Below the pieces are notes generated by a model, which had not been told where the DNA came from, ran no database searches, and was given only the letters and a program-made list of their open reading frames with translations. Position numbers and translations under genes: made by a program. DNA of 64,000 nucleotides from Paraburkholderia phenazinium (lineage in GTDB: Bacteria > Pseudomonadota > Gammaproteobacteria > Burkholderiales > Burkholderiaceae), in the NCBI RefSeq assembly GCF_900100735.1, contig NZ_FNCJ01000013.1, forward strand, positions 62,001 through 126,000, written 5' to 3'. Shown here one piece after another: positions 25,536-34,870 of the stretch (position 1 is its first letter; each line of letters begins with the position of its first letter).

Positions 25536-26165
25536 ATGGCAACGCCCGCTGCTGCACTGCATCCGTTCGTCTACCTTGCCTCCCAAAGTCCGCGCCGCCG
25601 GGAGTTGCTGCAACAGCTCGGCGTACGCTACGAACTGCTGCTGCCGCGTCCCGACGAGGACGCCGAAGCGCTCGAAGCGGAATTGCCCGGCGAGCTCGCA
25701 CACGACTATGTAGTACGGGTATGCGAAGCCAAGGCACTGGCCGCGCGTGCACGGCTTGTCGCCGGTGGCCACATCGAGGCGCCCATCCTGGTTGCGGACA
25801 CAACCGTCACGATCGATGATGCGATCCTCGGCAAGCCCGCCGACGCCGACGATGCCATCGCCATGCTCACGCGCCTCGCCGGACGCGAACACGAAGTGCT
25901 GACGGCGCTCGCGGTCGTCGACGCCGATGGCAAGCTGCTGCCCACGGCCCTGTCGGTGTCGCGAGTGCGTTTTGCTGCAGTGCAAGCGAGCGCACTGCAA
26001 CGCTATGTCGCAAGCGGCGAGCCGCTCGGCAAAGCAGGCGCCTATGGCGTGCAAGGGCGCGCGGCGGAGTTTATCGAGCGTATCGAGGGGTCCTATTCAG
26101 GTATCATGGGTTTGCCTCTTTTTGAAACCGCTGCACTCCTGCGTGCAGCGCGCCTCGACTTCTAG
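25536..26165 (+). CDS. maf: Maf family nucleoside triphosphate pyrophosphatase
   Basis: A 209-residue housecleaning enzyme hydrolysing dTTP/UTP or modified nucleotides to monophosphates. LASQSPRRRELLQQLG is the phosphate-binding N-terminus, ADTTVTIDD holds the catalytic Asp, and QGRAAEFIERIEGSYSGIMGLP resembles the YhdE subgroup. It is 10 bp before rng, the usual yhdE-rng pairing. Confidence 0.95.
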   Translation: MATPAAALHPFVYLASQSPRRRELLQQLGVRYELLLPRPDEDAEALEAELPGELAHDYVVRVCEAKALAARARLVAGGHIEAPILVADTTVTIDDAILGKPADADDAIAMLTRLAGREHEVLTALAVVDADGKLLPTALSVSRVRFAAVQASALQRYVASGEPLGKAGAYGVQGRAAEFIERIEGSYSGIMGLPLFETAALLRAARLDF

Positions 26166-26174
26166 AACAACACC

Positions 26175-27644
26175 ATGAATGAAGAAATCCTGATCAATGT
26201 CACGCCGCAGGAAACGCGCGTCGCGCTGGTCCAGCAAGGCGCCGTCCAGGAACTTCACGTCGAACGCACCCTGTCGCGCGGGCGCGTCGGCAATGTCTAT
26301 CTCGGCAAGGTGGTTCGCGTGTTGCCGGGCATGCAGTCGGCCTTTATCGATATCGGCCTCGAGCGCGCCGCGTTCCTGCACGTCGCCGATATCTGGCACC
26401 CGCGTCTTGCCGGAGAGCCGCAGCATCAGGCCACCCATCAGCCGATCGAGAAGATCGTCTTCGAAGGCCAGACCTTGATGGTTCAGGTCGTCAAAGACCC
26501 GATCGGCACCAAGGGCGCGCGGCTGTCCACCCAGGTGAGCATCGCCGGACGCACGCTGGTCTATCTGCCGCAGGAACCGCATATCGGCATTTCGCAGAAG
26601 ATCGAAAGCGAAGCCGAGCGTGAAGCGATCCGCGCGCGCCTGACTGCCGTGCTGCCCGCTGACGAGAAAGGCGGTTATATCGTGCGCACGATTGCCGAAG
26701 ATGCCACCAGCGAGGAGCTGGCCGGCGACGTGGCCTATCTGCGCAAGACGTGGGCGACCATCGTTTCGCAGGGCCAGCGCATGCCGCCCACGAGTCTGCT
26801 GTATCAGGACCTGAACCTGGCGCAACGCGTGCTGCGCGACTTCGTCAATGACGAGACCACGCGCATCCAGGTCGATTCGCGCGAGACGTTTCAGATGCTG
26901 TCCGATTTCGCGGCGGAGTTTACGCCGGCGGTGTCGTCGAAGCTGCATCACTACACCGGCGAGCGGCCCCTCTTCGATCTGTACAACATCGAAACGGAAA
27001 TTCAGCGGGCCTTGTCGCGGCGTGTCGATCTGAAGTCGGGTGGGTACCTCGTGATCGACCAGACCGAGGCGATGACGACCATTGACGTGAACACCGGCGG
27101 CTACGTCGGTGCGCGCAATTTCGACGATACGATCTTCAAGACCAACCTCGAAGCGGCGCATACGATCGCCCGGCAATTGCGGCTGCGCAATCTGGGCGGC
27201 GTGATCATTATCGACTTCATCGATATGGAGAACACCGAGCATCGCGATCAGGTGCTCGGCGAGTTGAAGAAGGCGTTGTCACGCGATCGTACGCGGGTGA
27301 CGGTGAATGGTTTCTCGCAGCTTGGGCTAGTGGAGATGACGCGCAAGCGGACCCGTGAGTCGCTCGCGCATGTGCTGTGCGAGCCCTGCCCGGTGTGCCA
27401 GGGTAAGGGGCAGGTGAAGACGGCGCGCACGGTGTGCTACGACGTGCTGCGTGAGATTCTGCGCGAGTCGCGCCAGTTCAATCCGCGCGAGTTCCGCGTG
27501 GTGGCTTCGCAGCAGGTGATCGATCTGTTCCTCGAAGAGGAATCGCAGCATCTGGCGATGTTGATCGATTTCATCGGCAAGCCGGTGTCGTTGCAGGTGG
27601 AGTCGAATTTGAGCCAGGAGCAGTACGATATTGTCTTGATGTAG
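26175..27644 (+). CDS. rng: Ribonuclease G
   Basis: A 489-residue endoribonuclease of the RNase E/G family processing the 5' end of 16S rRNA. It has an S1-type region (GNVYLGKVVRVLPGMQSAFIDIG) at about 38-60. The DNase-I-like catalytic domain contains TTIDVNTGGYVG and IIDFIDME, which supply the two metal-binding Asp residues. CPVCQGKG is the zinc link. It ends without the long RNase E C-terminal scaffold. Confidence 0.98.
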   Translation: MNEEILINVTPQETRVALVQQGAVQELHVERTLSRGRVGNVYLGKVVRVLPGMQSAFIDIGLERAAFLHVADIWHPRLAGEPQHQATHQPIEKIVFEGQTLMVQVVKDPIGTKGARLSTQVSIAGRTLVYLPQEPHIGISQKIESEAEREAIRARLTAVLPADEKGGYIVRTIAEDATSEELAGDVAYLRKTWATIVSQGQRMPPTSLLYQDLNLAQRVLRDFVNDETTRIQVDSRETFQMLSDFAAEFTPAVSSKLHHYTGERPLFDLYNIETEIQRALSRRVDLKSGGYLVIDQTEAMTTIDVNTGGYVGARNFDDTIFKTNLEAAHTIARQLRLRNLGGVIIIDFIDMENTEHRDQVLGELKKALSRDRTRVTVNGFSQLGLVEMTRKRTRESLAHVLCEPCPVCQGKGQVKTARTVCYDVLREILRESRQFNPREFRVVASQQVIDLFLEEESQHLAMLIDFIGKPVSLQVESNLSQEQYDIVLM

Positions 27645-27735
27645 TCCTGGTCGCGCTGCGCGGTCCAGTTGCGCGCATGATCTGCCGGCAATGACGGATC
27701 AGCGCGCTGACCCACTCACCCGGGATCTACCCTGT

Positions 27736-29535
27736 TCATCCTGTCCGCCGCACCGGCGGGAAGCGCTTTGTGTTCCGGTTAAACGTGACGCGCCGGAACC
27801 GCTCTTTCTTGTGCTCTTCGTCAAAATGCGCAAGAGACGGCTTGATCAGATCGCTTCGCGAAACGATCCCTATCAGCCGCAAAGTCTCCTTGTCGGCCAC
27901 AACGGGCACCCGCTCAAGACCGTGGACCGCGAGCCGCGTGGCGATCAACCTGCAGGTCTCATCGGGCAAGGCGACAACCGGCGCGCTGCCGATGAACACG
28001 TCAGCTATGCGCGAGTCGAGTGTCAAGGCAGTTCCTTCGTCACGAAAACGCTCGAGCCCGGCGCGATCGACCATGCCAATCACCAAGCCATCCTTGACCG
28101 CCGGATAGGCCCGATGCGTTTGTGTGGTGCCAAAGAAGGTCGCCAGCGCCTCACTCACCGGCAGATTGGCGTCGATGGTCTCGACGGAACTGGACATCAC
28201 CTCGTCGACGTAATGCCGCTCGAGCGGATCGACGCCATACTCACGGTAGATGTGATAACCACGACGAGCGATCTTCTCCGTCATGATGGAGCGCCGCATC
28301 ACCACCGTGGCAAAACCATGCGCCACCAACGTAGCCGCAAGGAGCGGCAACAACGCGTTGCTATCGTGCGTCAGGCCAAATGCGAAGACGATAGCCGTGA
28401 GCGGCGCGCCAAGAGTTGCACCCAGCATTGCCGCCATGCAGACCAGCGGCCACAGCGCCGGTTCACCACCTGGCAGCACGTGGCTGAGCACGGTACCAAG
28501 TCCCGCACCCAGCATAAGCAGCGGAGCGAGCACCCCACCCGAGGTGCCGGAACCCAGCGCCACCACCCAGATAATCGCTTTCACAATCAGGATCGCGACA
28601 GTGACCTGCAACAAAATATGTTGGTGCAGCAAGTCACCGATCACGTCATAACCCACGCCGAGCGCACGCGGCTCGATAAACCCGCCGATCCCCACCACAA
28701 GGCCACCCAGCGCGGGCCACCACATCCAGTGAATGGGCAGCTTGCCGAACAGATCCTCGGTCTTGTACAGCGCCGCGGACAGGCCTGAAGCCAGTGCGCC
28801 GCTCAGCAGCCCAGCAATCACGCACGACACGAGCGACAGCGCATCAGGCGGCGCCGTTTCGAGGGGAAACAGCGGACCCGTGCCAAAGAATGCAGCGCGC
28901 GCAAAACCCGCAACCGCACAGGCCAATGCGACTGGCAAGAAGCTGCGCGGCCGCCATTCGAACAACAGCAGTTCAACCGCCAGCAACACCGCCGCCACGG
29001 GCGTACCGAAGACGGCCGTCATACCGGCAGCAGCGCCCGCTACCAGCAACGTCTTGCGTTCCGCCGACGTGACCTTCACACATTGCGCGATCAGCGAACC
29101 AAGCGCACCGCCGGTCATGATGATCGGGCCTTCAGCGCCAAACGGTCCGCCACTGCCGATCACAATGCCGGACGACAGCGGCTTCAAAATCGCGACTTTC
29201 GGCGACATGCGGCTCTTGCCGAACAGGATGGCTTCGATCGCTTCCGGGATACCGTGACCGCGGATTTTCTGCGAACCGTAGCGCGCCATCAGACCCACAA
29301 TCAGGCCACCTGCCACCGGTATCAGGATCACCCATGCGCCGAGTGTGTTCAGCGCCGGCGAGCGATCCGCGAACGAAAACGAACCGAAGAAAAACAGGTT
29401 CGTGAACAGATGGATCAGGCTGAGCAGCACGAACGCCGCAAGGGTGCTGAGTGCACCAATCCCCGCCGCAAGCATGGAGATTCCAGGAAGTCGCGCGTTA
29501 GACGAGAAGTCGCGCTTATGGGTGTCGTGGTTCAT
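27736..29535 (-). CDS. ClC-type chloride channel/antiporter with CBS pair
   Basis: A 599-residue protein: an approximately 430-residue ClC transport core followed by two CBS domains. The gating Glu is retained in GGPFGAEGP, and GGVLAPLLMLGAG provides the anion-site helix. The first filter motif reads GHGIP instead of GSGIP, so the central Ser is His, which could alter anion preference. CBS domains usually bind adenine nucleotides. The ATG overlaps the stop of the marR gene (ATGA 29532-29535). Confidence 0.9.
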   Translation of the reverse strand: MNHDTHKRDFSSNARLPGISMLAAGIGALSTLAAFVLLSLIHLFTNLFFFGSFSFADRSPALNTLGAWVILIPVAGGLIVGLMARYGSQKIRGHGIPEAIEAILFGKSRMSPKVAILKPLSSGIVIGSGGPFGAEGPIIMTGGALGSLIAQCVKVTSAERKTLLVAGAAAGMTAVFGTPVAAVLLAVELLLFEWRPRSFLPVALACAVAGFARAAFFGTGPLFPLETAPPDALSLVSCVIAGLLSGALASGLSAALYKTEDLFGKLPIHWMWWPALGGLVVGIGGFIEPRALGVGYDVIGDLLHQHILLQVTVAILIVKAIIWVVALGSGTSGGVLAPLLMLGAGLGTVLSHVLPGGEPALWPLVCMAAMLGATLGAPLTAIVFAFGLTHDSNALLPLLAATLVAHGFATVVMRRSIMTEKIARRGYHIYREYGVDPLERHYVDEVMSSSVETIDANLPVSEALATFFGTTQTHRAYPAVKDGLVIGMVDRAGLERFRDEGTALTLDSRIADVFIGSAPVVALPDETCRLIATRLAVHGLERVPVVADKETLRLIGIVSRSDLIKPSLAHFDEEHKKERFRRVTFNRNTKRFPPVRRTG

Positions 29536-29954
29536 GATTCGTCAACGTCGATCCGGGGAACGTTAAAGGCGCCTTCGAGAGACTTCAGTTCGGCACGATG
29601 CATTTCAGCGAGGCGGGACAGCACCTGCTCGCCCGCTTTCAGCAGATGCACCTCAACCTGGCGGCGATCGGCCTCGCTGATCCTGCGCTGGACCAGATCA
29701 AGCGCCTCGCAACGGGACACCAGCGCAACCACCCCGTGATGCTGGGACTGCAGGCGCTCGGCGAGCTCTCCGATAGTCGCCCAGTCGCGGTCCGGATATC
29801 CCTTGATGTGCAGCAGCAACAGATACTGCAGAGGTGTAATCCCTTCGCCCTGCGCGGCCTGCTCGGAAAAACGTTCAAAGCGTCGCATCTGATAGCGAAA
29901 CTCGGACAGTTGCTCGAAGTCCGTCTTGGTCAAGCCGCGCTTGAGTGTTTTCAT
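29532..29954 (-). CDS. MarR family transcriptional regulator
   Basis: A 140-residue winged-helix regulator starting MKTLKRGLTKTDFEQLSEFRYQ. The recognition region is WATIGELAERLQSQHHGVVALVSRCEALDLVQRR, and the wing follows (ADRRQVEVHLLKAGE). It is coupled to the ClC gene. ATG 29954 is preferred; an upstream TTG (29984) would lie inside the operator. The palindrome 33 bp upstream is its likely binding site. Confidence 0.9.
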   Translation of the reverse strand: MKTLKRGLTKTDFEQLSEFRYQMRRFERFSEQAAQGEGITPLQYLLLLHIKGYPDRDWATIGELAERLQSQHHGVVALVSRCEALDLVQRRISEADRRQVEVHLLKAGEQVLSRLAEMHRAELKSLEGAFNVPRIDVDES

Positions 29955-29986
29955 CGGAGTTCCGTCACGATGGGGAAAGGCCAATT

Positions 29987-30003
29987 ATATCACTTTGTGA
30001 TAT
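29987..30003. promoter_or_regulatory. Putative MarR operator 1
   Basis: A perfect 17-bp palindrome, ATATCAC-TTT-GTGATAT, just upstream of the marR-ClC unit. The 15-bp core TATCACTTTGTGATA recurs with two changes at 31316-31330 before the HPP-CBS gene. Size and symmetry suit a MarR dimer. Confidence 0.7.
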
Positions 30004-30046
30004 TTATACCCGCGTCCACGTTTGACCGGAGGAACAGAGGCCGCAC

Positions 30047-31243
30047 CTACGCTGCGCGTCGCGGCTCGGTATATGACTGGCGGTACAGGCCAGCGATCAG
30101 ATCCGCCTCGGTGATCATCCCGGTGAGACGTTCCTCGGCATCCAGCACCGGAATATGGTGATGCCCGTCATTGGCAAACAGGGGCAACAGTTCCACGAAC
30201 GATGTCGTCATCGCAACAGTACGCACGTCGGGGTTCATCAGTGCACCGACGACTGGCGCCGAGTGCATCGCTGGCTTGAACCAGTGATGCAACAGATACG
30301 GCAGAACGGACACGCTCCCAAGGTCCTGTCTGTCGACGAGATCAGTCCGCGTCACAATGCCGATCACGCGCCGGTTCGCATCAATGACAGGGAGCGCCTT
30401 GATGCTGCGCTGCTTCAGCAGACCCCATGCCTCAGAAGCCCGCGTCGTCGCCGACACGGCGACCACAGGGCTCGACATGATGTCTGCGCAGGTCAGCTGG
30501 CCAACCGTGCGGGCGTAGGCCTGCAACTGGACATCGAGCAACAGCGATTCGAGATCGTCGAGATCGATGTCCAGCAATTCACCGCGCCGATTCAGCACCG
30601 CCTCGAGGTCCGCGCGCGTAAAACCTTCCTTGGGCGCCGCTTGAGATCCTGCCGGACGCTTGCCTGGGCTCTGCTGTGCGACGTGCGGATAACGATGCCC
30701 TGTGACCGCGTGGTACACGATCGCGACAATCAGAAGCGCTGCGGACTGCATAGCAATTGGTTCAGCGACAAAGCGGTACCCCAAAGCATGTACGGCTGGA
30801 CCACCGAGAACCGCAGTCAACGCAACCGCACCTGACGGCGGGTGAACACAGCGCAGCGCAAACATCACGCAGATCGCAAGCGCGACGGCGAGCGCGGCGG
30901 CGCTGACCGGATCGCCGATCCAGCGCGCGCACGCAACGCCGACCGTTGCCGAGACGAGATTACCGCCAATGATGGACCACGGTTGTGCGAGCGGACTTGC
31001 AGGAACCGCAAACAGCAGCACGGCCGACGCGCCCATTGGCGCTACGAGCAGCGGGATGCTTGCGGCCGGTCCGAGCACGAAGTGCATGGTCCCGCCGGTA
31101 AACGCTATCCCGAGCAAAGCACCGAGGCACGATCTCAGGCGTTCCGGCCAGCGGATCGCGATGGGACTGGGAACGAAGCTGGAAAACCAGCGAACCACCG
31201 CATAGAAGGACAAGATCGGACCAGGACTGTGGATTAATAGCAT
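30047..31243 (-). CDS. HPP family membrane protein with CBS domains
   Basis: A protein of about 398 residues. The N-terminal 170 residues form the HPP domain with four or more helices and the naming motif in CVHPPSGAVALTA. The C-terminal half has two CBS motifs (DIMSSPVVAVSATTRASEAW and LPLFANDGHHHIPVLD). HPP proteins are linked to nitrite transport in plastids and cyanobacteria, but the bacterial CBS-fused type is less characterised. The start is uncertain: ATG 31243 is used, without a clear Shine-Dalgarno. Confidence 0.8.
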   Translation of the reverse strand: MLLIHSPGPILSFYAVVRWFSSFVPSPIAIRWPERLRSCLGALLGIAFTGGTMHFVLGPAASIPLLVAPMGASAVLLFAVPASPLAQPWSIIGGNLVSATVGVACARWIGDPVSAAALAVALAICVMFALRCVHPPSGAVALTAVLGGPAVHALGYRFVAEPIAMQSAALLIVAIVYHAVTGHRYPHVAQQSPGKRPAGSQAAPKEGFTRADLEAVLNRRGELLDIDLDDLESLLLDVQLQAYARTVGQLTCADIMSSPVVAVSATTRASEAWGLLKQRSIKALPVIDANRRVIGIVTRTDLVDRQDLGSVSVLPYLLHHWFKPAMHSAPVVGALMNPDVRTVAMTTSFVELLPLFANDGHHHIPVLDAEERLTGMITEADLIAGLYRQSYTEPRRAA

Positions 31244-31315
31244 GACGCGGGACGGGACCAAACGTTAAGGTCAAACCCTCCCAAGGCGAACGAATGTGTT
31301 GTCGCGACTATTATA

Positions 31316-31330
31316 TATCATGTTGTGATA
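31316..31330. promoter_or_regulatory. Putative MarR operator 2
   Basis: TATCAT-GTT-GTGATA, a 15-bp dyad matching operator 1 at 13 of 15 positions, lies 73 bp upstream of the HPP-CBS start. This suggests that the MarR protein encoded 1.3 kb away controls both genes. Confidence 0.6.
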
Positions 31331-31370
31331 CATACAATTCTGTCGAGCAGTAAACAAGTAGCGCATCAAA

Positions 31371-31417
31371 ACAAAAGGGCCGGGCGGCAGAACAAACTTC
31401 GTTCTGCCGCCCGGCCC
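31371..31417 (-). terminator. Intrinsic terminator after the aldo/keto reductase
   Basis: A 17-bp perfect GC-rich stem (31377-31393 with 31401-31417, 7-nt loop) is followed on the minus strand by TTTTGTTTTG. It lies 31 bp after the reductase stop and is one of the strongest terminators in the window. Confidence 0.85.
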
Positions 31418-31448
31418 ACGTCCTGCCGGACACACAGGTCAACGAAGC

Positions 31449-32471
31449 TTAGCCCCCGTGACCATGACTGCCCTGCTCGCTATCCAGATGCGCCATCTGC
31501 GCAGCCGCATAACGCTCGCCTGCCGCCGCGCCGTTCGGCACCGCCTCAGCAATCGCGGCGAGATCTTCGCGGGTCAACTGCACGTCCGCCGCACCGAGCG
31601 CTTCCGCCAACCGCTCACGCTTGCGTGCGCCAACCAGCGGCACGATATCGCTGCCTTGCGCGGCGACCCAGGCAATCGCGATCTGCGCAACAGTCACGCC
31701 TTTCGCCTGCGCTACCTTGCGCAGCGCCTCGACCAGTGCGAGATTGTGGTCGACGTTCTCGCCCTGGAAACGCGGGCTCATCGCACGGAAATCGCCCTTA
31801 CCGGCAGACTCCTTGGTCCAGTGCCCGCTGATCAGACCGCGCGAGAGCACCCCGTACGCCGTCACACCAATCCCAAGCTCGCGGCAGACCGGCAGAATTT
31901 CAGCTTCGATGCCGCGCGAAATCAGCGAATATTCGATCTGCAGATCACTCACCGGATGCACCGCAGCCGCGCGGCGAATAGTCGATGCGCCCATTTCGGA
32001 GAGCCCCACATGCCGCACAAAACCGGCCTTGATCATGTCGGCGATCGCGCCCACCGTATCTTCGATCGGCACATTGGGATCGAGCCGCGCCGGACGGTAG
32101 ATGTCGATATGATCGACGCTCAGCCGCTGCAGCGAATACGCGAGAAAGTTTTTCACCGCCGCAGGTCGCGCATCGTAGAGCGACCAGCCGCCGGCGGGAT
32201 CGCGCATCGCGCCGAATTTCACGCTGATGATCGCCGCGTCGCGGCGCGACGGCGGCGCGCTTTTCAGAGCCTCGCCGATCAGCAGTTCGTTATGGCCCGA
32301 GCCGTAGAAATCGCCTGTATCGAGCAGCGTAATGCCTGCTTCCAGCGCGGCGTGGATGGTGGCAATGCTCTCGGCACGGTCGGCGGGACCGTACATGCCC
32401 GACATCCCCATACAACCCAGGCCCAGTGCTGAGCTTTGCGGCCCGGTCTTACCCAGTTGAAGTTGCTTCAT
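31449..32471 (-). CDS. Aldo/keto reductase
   Basis: A 340-residue NADPH-dependent reductase-like TIM barrel. Catalytic Asp51, Tyr56 (DTGDFYGSG) and Lys85 (SVKFG) are present. The tetrad His is replaced: the segment reads IYRPARLDPNVPIED, with Ala128 where most relatives have His. ATG 32471 (MKQLQLGKTG) follows GAGGA. It is divergent from a LysR gene that probably regulates it, with 112 bp between. Substrate unknown. Confidence 0.9.
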   Translation of the reverse strand: MKQLQLGKTGPQSSALGLGCMGMSGMYGPADRAESIATIHAALEAGITLLDTGDFYGSGHNELLIGEALKSAPPSRRDAAIISVKFGAMRDPAGGWSLYDARPAAVKNFLAYSLQRLSVDHIDIYRPARLDPNVPIEDTVGAIADMIKAGFVRHVGLSEMGASTIRRAAAVHPVSDLQIEYSLISRGIEAEILPVCRELGIGVTAYGVLSRGLISGHWTKESAGKGDFRAMSPRFQGENVDHNLALVEALRKVAQAKGVTVAQIAIAWVAAQGSDIVPLVGARKRERLAEALGAADVQLTREDLAAIAEAVPNGAAAGERYAAAQMAHLDSEQGSHGHGG

Positions 32472-32583
32472 GATCGTCCTCGGTAGGTGCGCCGCATGTG
32501 AGGCGCTTGACCCGAAGTATCTGCGCAATTGCTGCGTGCGATAATCCACCTCAATTCGAATAGCCTGTGCGGAAAAGCGAACA

Positions 32584-33504
32584 ATGCAGGAACCTGATCT
32601 TTCCGATCTGAAAGCTTTCATCGCCGTCACCCAGGCCCGCGGCTTCCGGCATGCGGCGTCGACGCGCGGGGTATCGGCTTCGTCGCTGAGCGAGGCGATT
32701 CGCCGGCTGGAGCAACAATTGGGCGTGCGTTTGCTCAACCGCACGACCCGCAGCGTCACGCCCACCGAAGCGGGGCAACGCCTGTTCGAGCGGCTCGCGC
32801 CGGCCTTCAGCGAGATTGCCACCGCGCTCGATGCCGTCAATCTGTTTCGCGAGAGTCCCACCGGCACGCTGCGCCTGAACGTGCCGTCGATCGCCGCACG
32901 CGAGATCCTGCCCGCCCTGCTCACGCGCTTCCTCGCTGCTCACCCGGGCATCACCGTGGACGTCGGCACCAACGACACCTTTATCGATATCCTCGCCGCG
33001 GGTTACGACGCCGGCATTCGCTACGACGAGCGTCTCGAGCGCGACATGATCGCGGTGCCGATCGGCCCTCGCGTGCAACGCTTCGTTGCTGCCGCGGCGC
33101 CGTCCTACCTCACGGCGCGTGGCACGCCGCAGCATCCGCGCGAACTGGTGGACCATGCGTGTATCGGCCATCGCTTCGATAGCGGTGTGCTGGCAGTCTG
33201 GGAATTCCATCGCGGCGAGGAAATGGTGCGGATCGAACCCAACGGCCCCTTGATCGCCTCGCTGATCGAACTCCAGCGCGGCGCCGCCATCGACGGACTC
33301 GGGATCGTCTATACGTTCGACGAGTTTTTACGGCCGGCTATCGAGAGCGGCAAACTGGTGCCGATACTCGACGACTGGTGGCAGTCTTTCAGCGGACCGT
33401 TCCTCTACTATCCGAGCCGCTCCCACATGCCAGGACCGCTGCGCGCATTTGTGGATTTCATTCTGGACCGCTTCCCGGCACCCACAAAAAATTTCCGTCC
33501 ATAG
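32584..33504 (+). CDS. LysR family transcriptional regulator (divergent to AKR)
   Basis: A 306-residue LTTR. The N-terminal winged helix (DLKAFIAVTQARGFRHAAS...SSLSEAIRRLEQQLGVRLLNRTTRSVTPT) is followed by an effector-binding domain of normal length. Divergent arrangement with the aldo/keto reductase is the classic LTTR target layout. The inducer is unknown. Confidence 0.93.
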   Translation: MQEPDLSDLKAFIAVTQARGFRHAASTRGVSASSLSEAIRRLEQQLGVRLLNRTTRSVTPTEAGQRLFERLAPAFSEIATALDAVNLFRESPTGTLRLNVPSIAAREILPALLTRFLAAHPGITVDVGTNDTFIDILAAGYDAGIRYDERLERDMIAVPIGPRVQRFVAAAAPSYLTARGTPQHPRELVDHACIGHRFDSGVLAVWEFHRGEEMVRIEPNGPLIASLIELQRGAAIDGLGIVYTFDEFLRPAIESGKLVPILDDWWQSFSGPFLYYPSRSHMPGPLRAFVDFILDRFPAPTKNFRP

Positions 33505-33643
33505 CAACGGATTTGGCTGGGCTAACCCGTTAAAGGACTCAAAGGCGGATGCGTCCCATCCTGCCGGTCTCTGCGCAGCATCGGGACGCCGCTCAGCCGG
33601 CTATCTGCGCGAGCAATCTGTCCTTTGCCTGAATCGGGATGCC

Positions 33644-34384
33644 ATGACCACTCGAATCCTTCTCGTCGACGACGACCTGGACCTGCGCAGCCTGCTGTGT
33701 GAATACCTGGGACGCCAAGGTATCGAGGTCACCACCTTGCATGACGCCGGCGCGCTGCAGCAGCGGCTCGAACGCGAACGGCCGGATGCGATCGTGCTGG
33801 ACGTATTGATGCCCGGGGTCGACGGGCTGACCGCGCTTGGGCGGCTACGCGCGTCCGGCGACGATATCCCGGTCATTATGCTGACCGGCCGCAACGATGA
33901 CGTGGACCGCATCGTCGGACTGGAAATGGGCGCTGACGATTACATCAGCAAGCCGTTCAACCCGCGCGAGCTGGTGGCGCGCGTCGAGGCCATCTTGCGA
34001 CGCCGCCGCGCCTTGCCCGCGCCGGCCGCGCCGGAGCAACGCCTGCCGTTCCGCTTCGGCCGCTTCACACTGGACTTCCAGTCGCGCACCCTGAGCGCCG
34101 GAAACCGCACGATGATCCTGTCCGCCACCGAATTCGCCCTGCTCAAGGTGTTCGTCAATCACGCGATGCGCACCCTGACCCGCGAACGTCTGATCGGCCT
34201 GCTGTACGGTCCGGAAGGCGAGCATACCGATCGCGGGGTCGACGTGCAGGTCTGGCGTCTGCGGCAAATCCTCGAAGCCAATCCGTCCGCCCCGCGCCTG
34301 ATCCAGACGGTCCGCGGCCGTGGCTATGTTTTCGTTCCTGACGGCGAACAACATGCTCAGGTGCAACCGTCCGCCCTGGTCTAG
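33644..34384 (+). CDS. OmpR-type response regulator, no adjacent kinase
   Basis: A 246-residue protein: a receiver with acidic pocket DDD near residues 9-11, Asp53 in LDVLMPG and Lys103 in ISKPFN, then a winged helix (TEFALLKVFVNHAMRTLTRERL...LIQTVRGRGYVFV). It is complete. No histidine kinase gene is next to it, so its partner is elsewhere. The frame is open upstream, but ATG 33644 opens the conserved receiver. Confidence 0.92.
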   Translation: MTTRILLVDDDLDLRSLLCEYLGRQGIEVTTLHDAGALQQRLERERPDAIVLDVLMPGVDGLTALGRLRASGDDIPVIMLTGRNDDVDRIVGLEMGADDYISKPFNPRELVARVEAILRRRRALPAPAAPEQRLPFRFGRFTLDFQSRTLSAGNRTMILSATEFALLKVFVNHAMRTLTRERLIGLLYGPEGEHTDRGVDVQVWRLRQILEANPSAPRLIQTVRGRGYVFVPDGEQHAQVQPSALV

Positions 34385-34395
34385 ACTTGCGCGTC

Positions 34396-34662
34396 TTACG
34401 GACGCCGGCCGTCTCTGCCCTGGCGTTGCGGTCCACCGCGGTAATGATTTTCGAAGGTTTCGTGCATGCGCTTGAGCAACGCAAGGTACGGACTGCCACG
34501 TTCTGTGCCGACCAGTTGCGCGGCGCTCGTATTCACCTCATCCCATAACCGTTCGAATTTTTCTCGTGCTACGGTCACGGGTAACCTCGAGGCCATCAGG
34601 TCCATAAAGTCCTTCTCGATTGCCTCCGGCATACGTGCCGGCTTTGCCGTGGTCTCTGGCAT
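34396..34662 (-). CDS. Hypothetical protein, 88 aa
   Basis: A small, mostly helical, charged protein starting MPETTAKPARMPEAIEKDF and ending with an Arg/Gly-rich tail. I do not recognise a family. Codon choice is mildly GC3-biased, weaker than in neighbours. It is convergent with the response regulator gene (11 bp between the two coding regions). The start has no clear Shine-Dalgarno, so the gene is plausible rather than certain. Confidence 0.5.
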   Translation of the reverse strand: MPETTAKPARMPEAIEKDFMDLMASRLPVTVAREKFERLWDEVNTSAAQLVGTERGSPYLALLKRMHETFENHYRGGPQRQGRDGRRP

Positions 34663-34870
34663 GGTGAGGTCCAAACACGTTTCAGATTCTCTGCCGCCGT
34701 GGCCGGGCCGCCTTCCGCATTCGCGGCGGCGGCCCGGACTCACGACGGGAGCGGCAGAGCAGGACGCGCTTCGCTGCAATCGCGGTGCAAGCTTGTCGGC
34801 TGTCCGGGTCATTGTACTGTCACGCAAGTGCAAGACTGGATCGGCAGAATCCCGGTCACAATGAAAAGAC

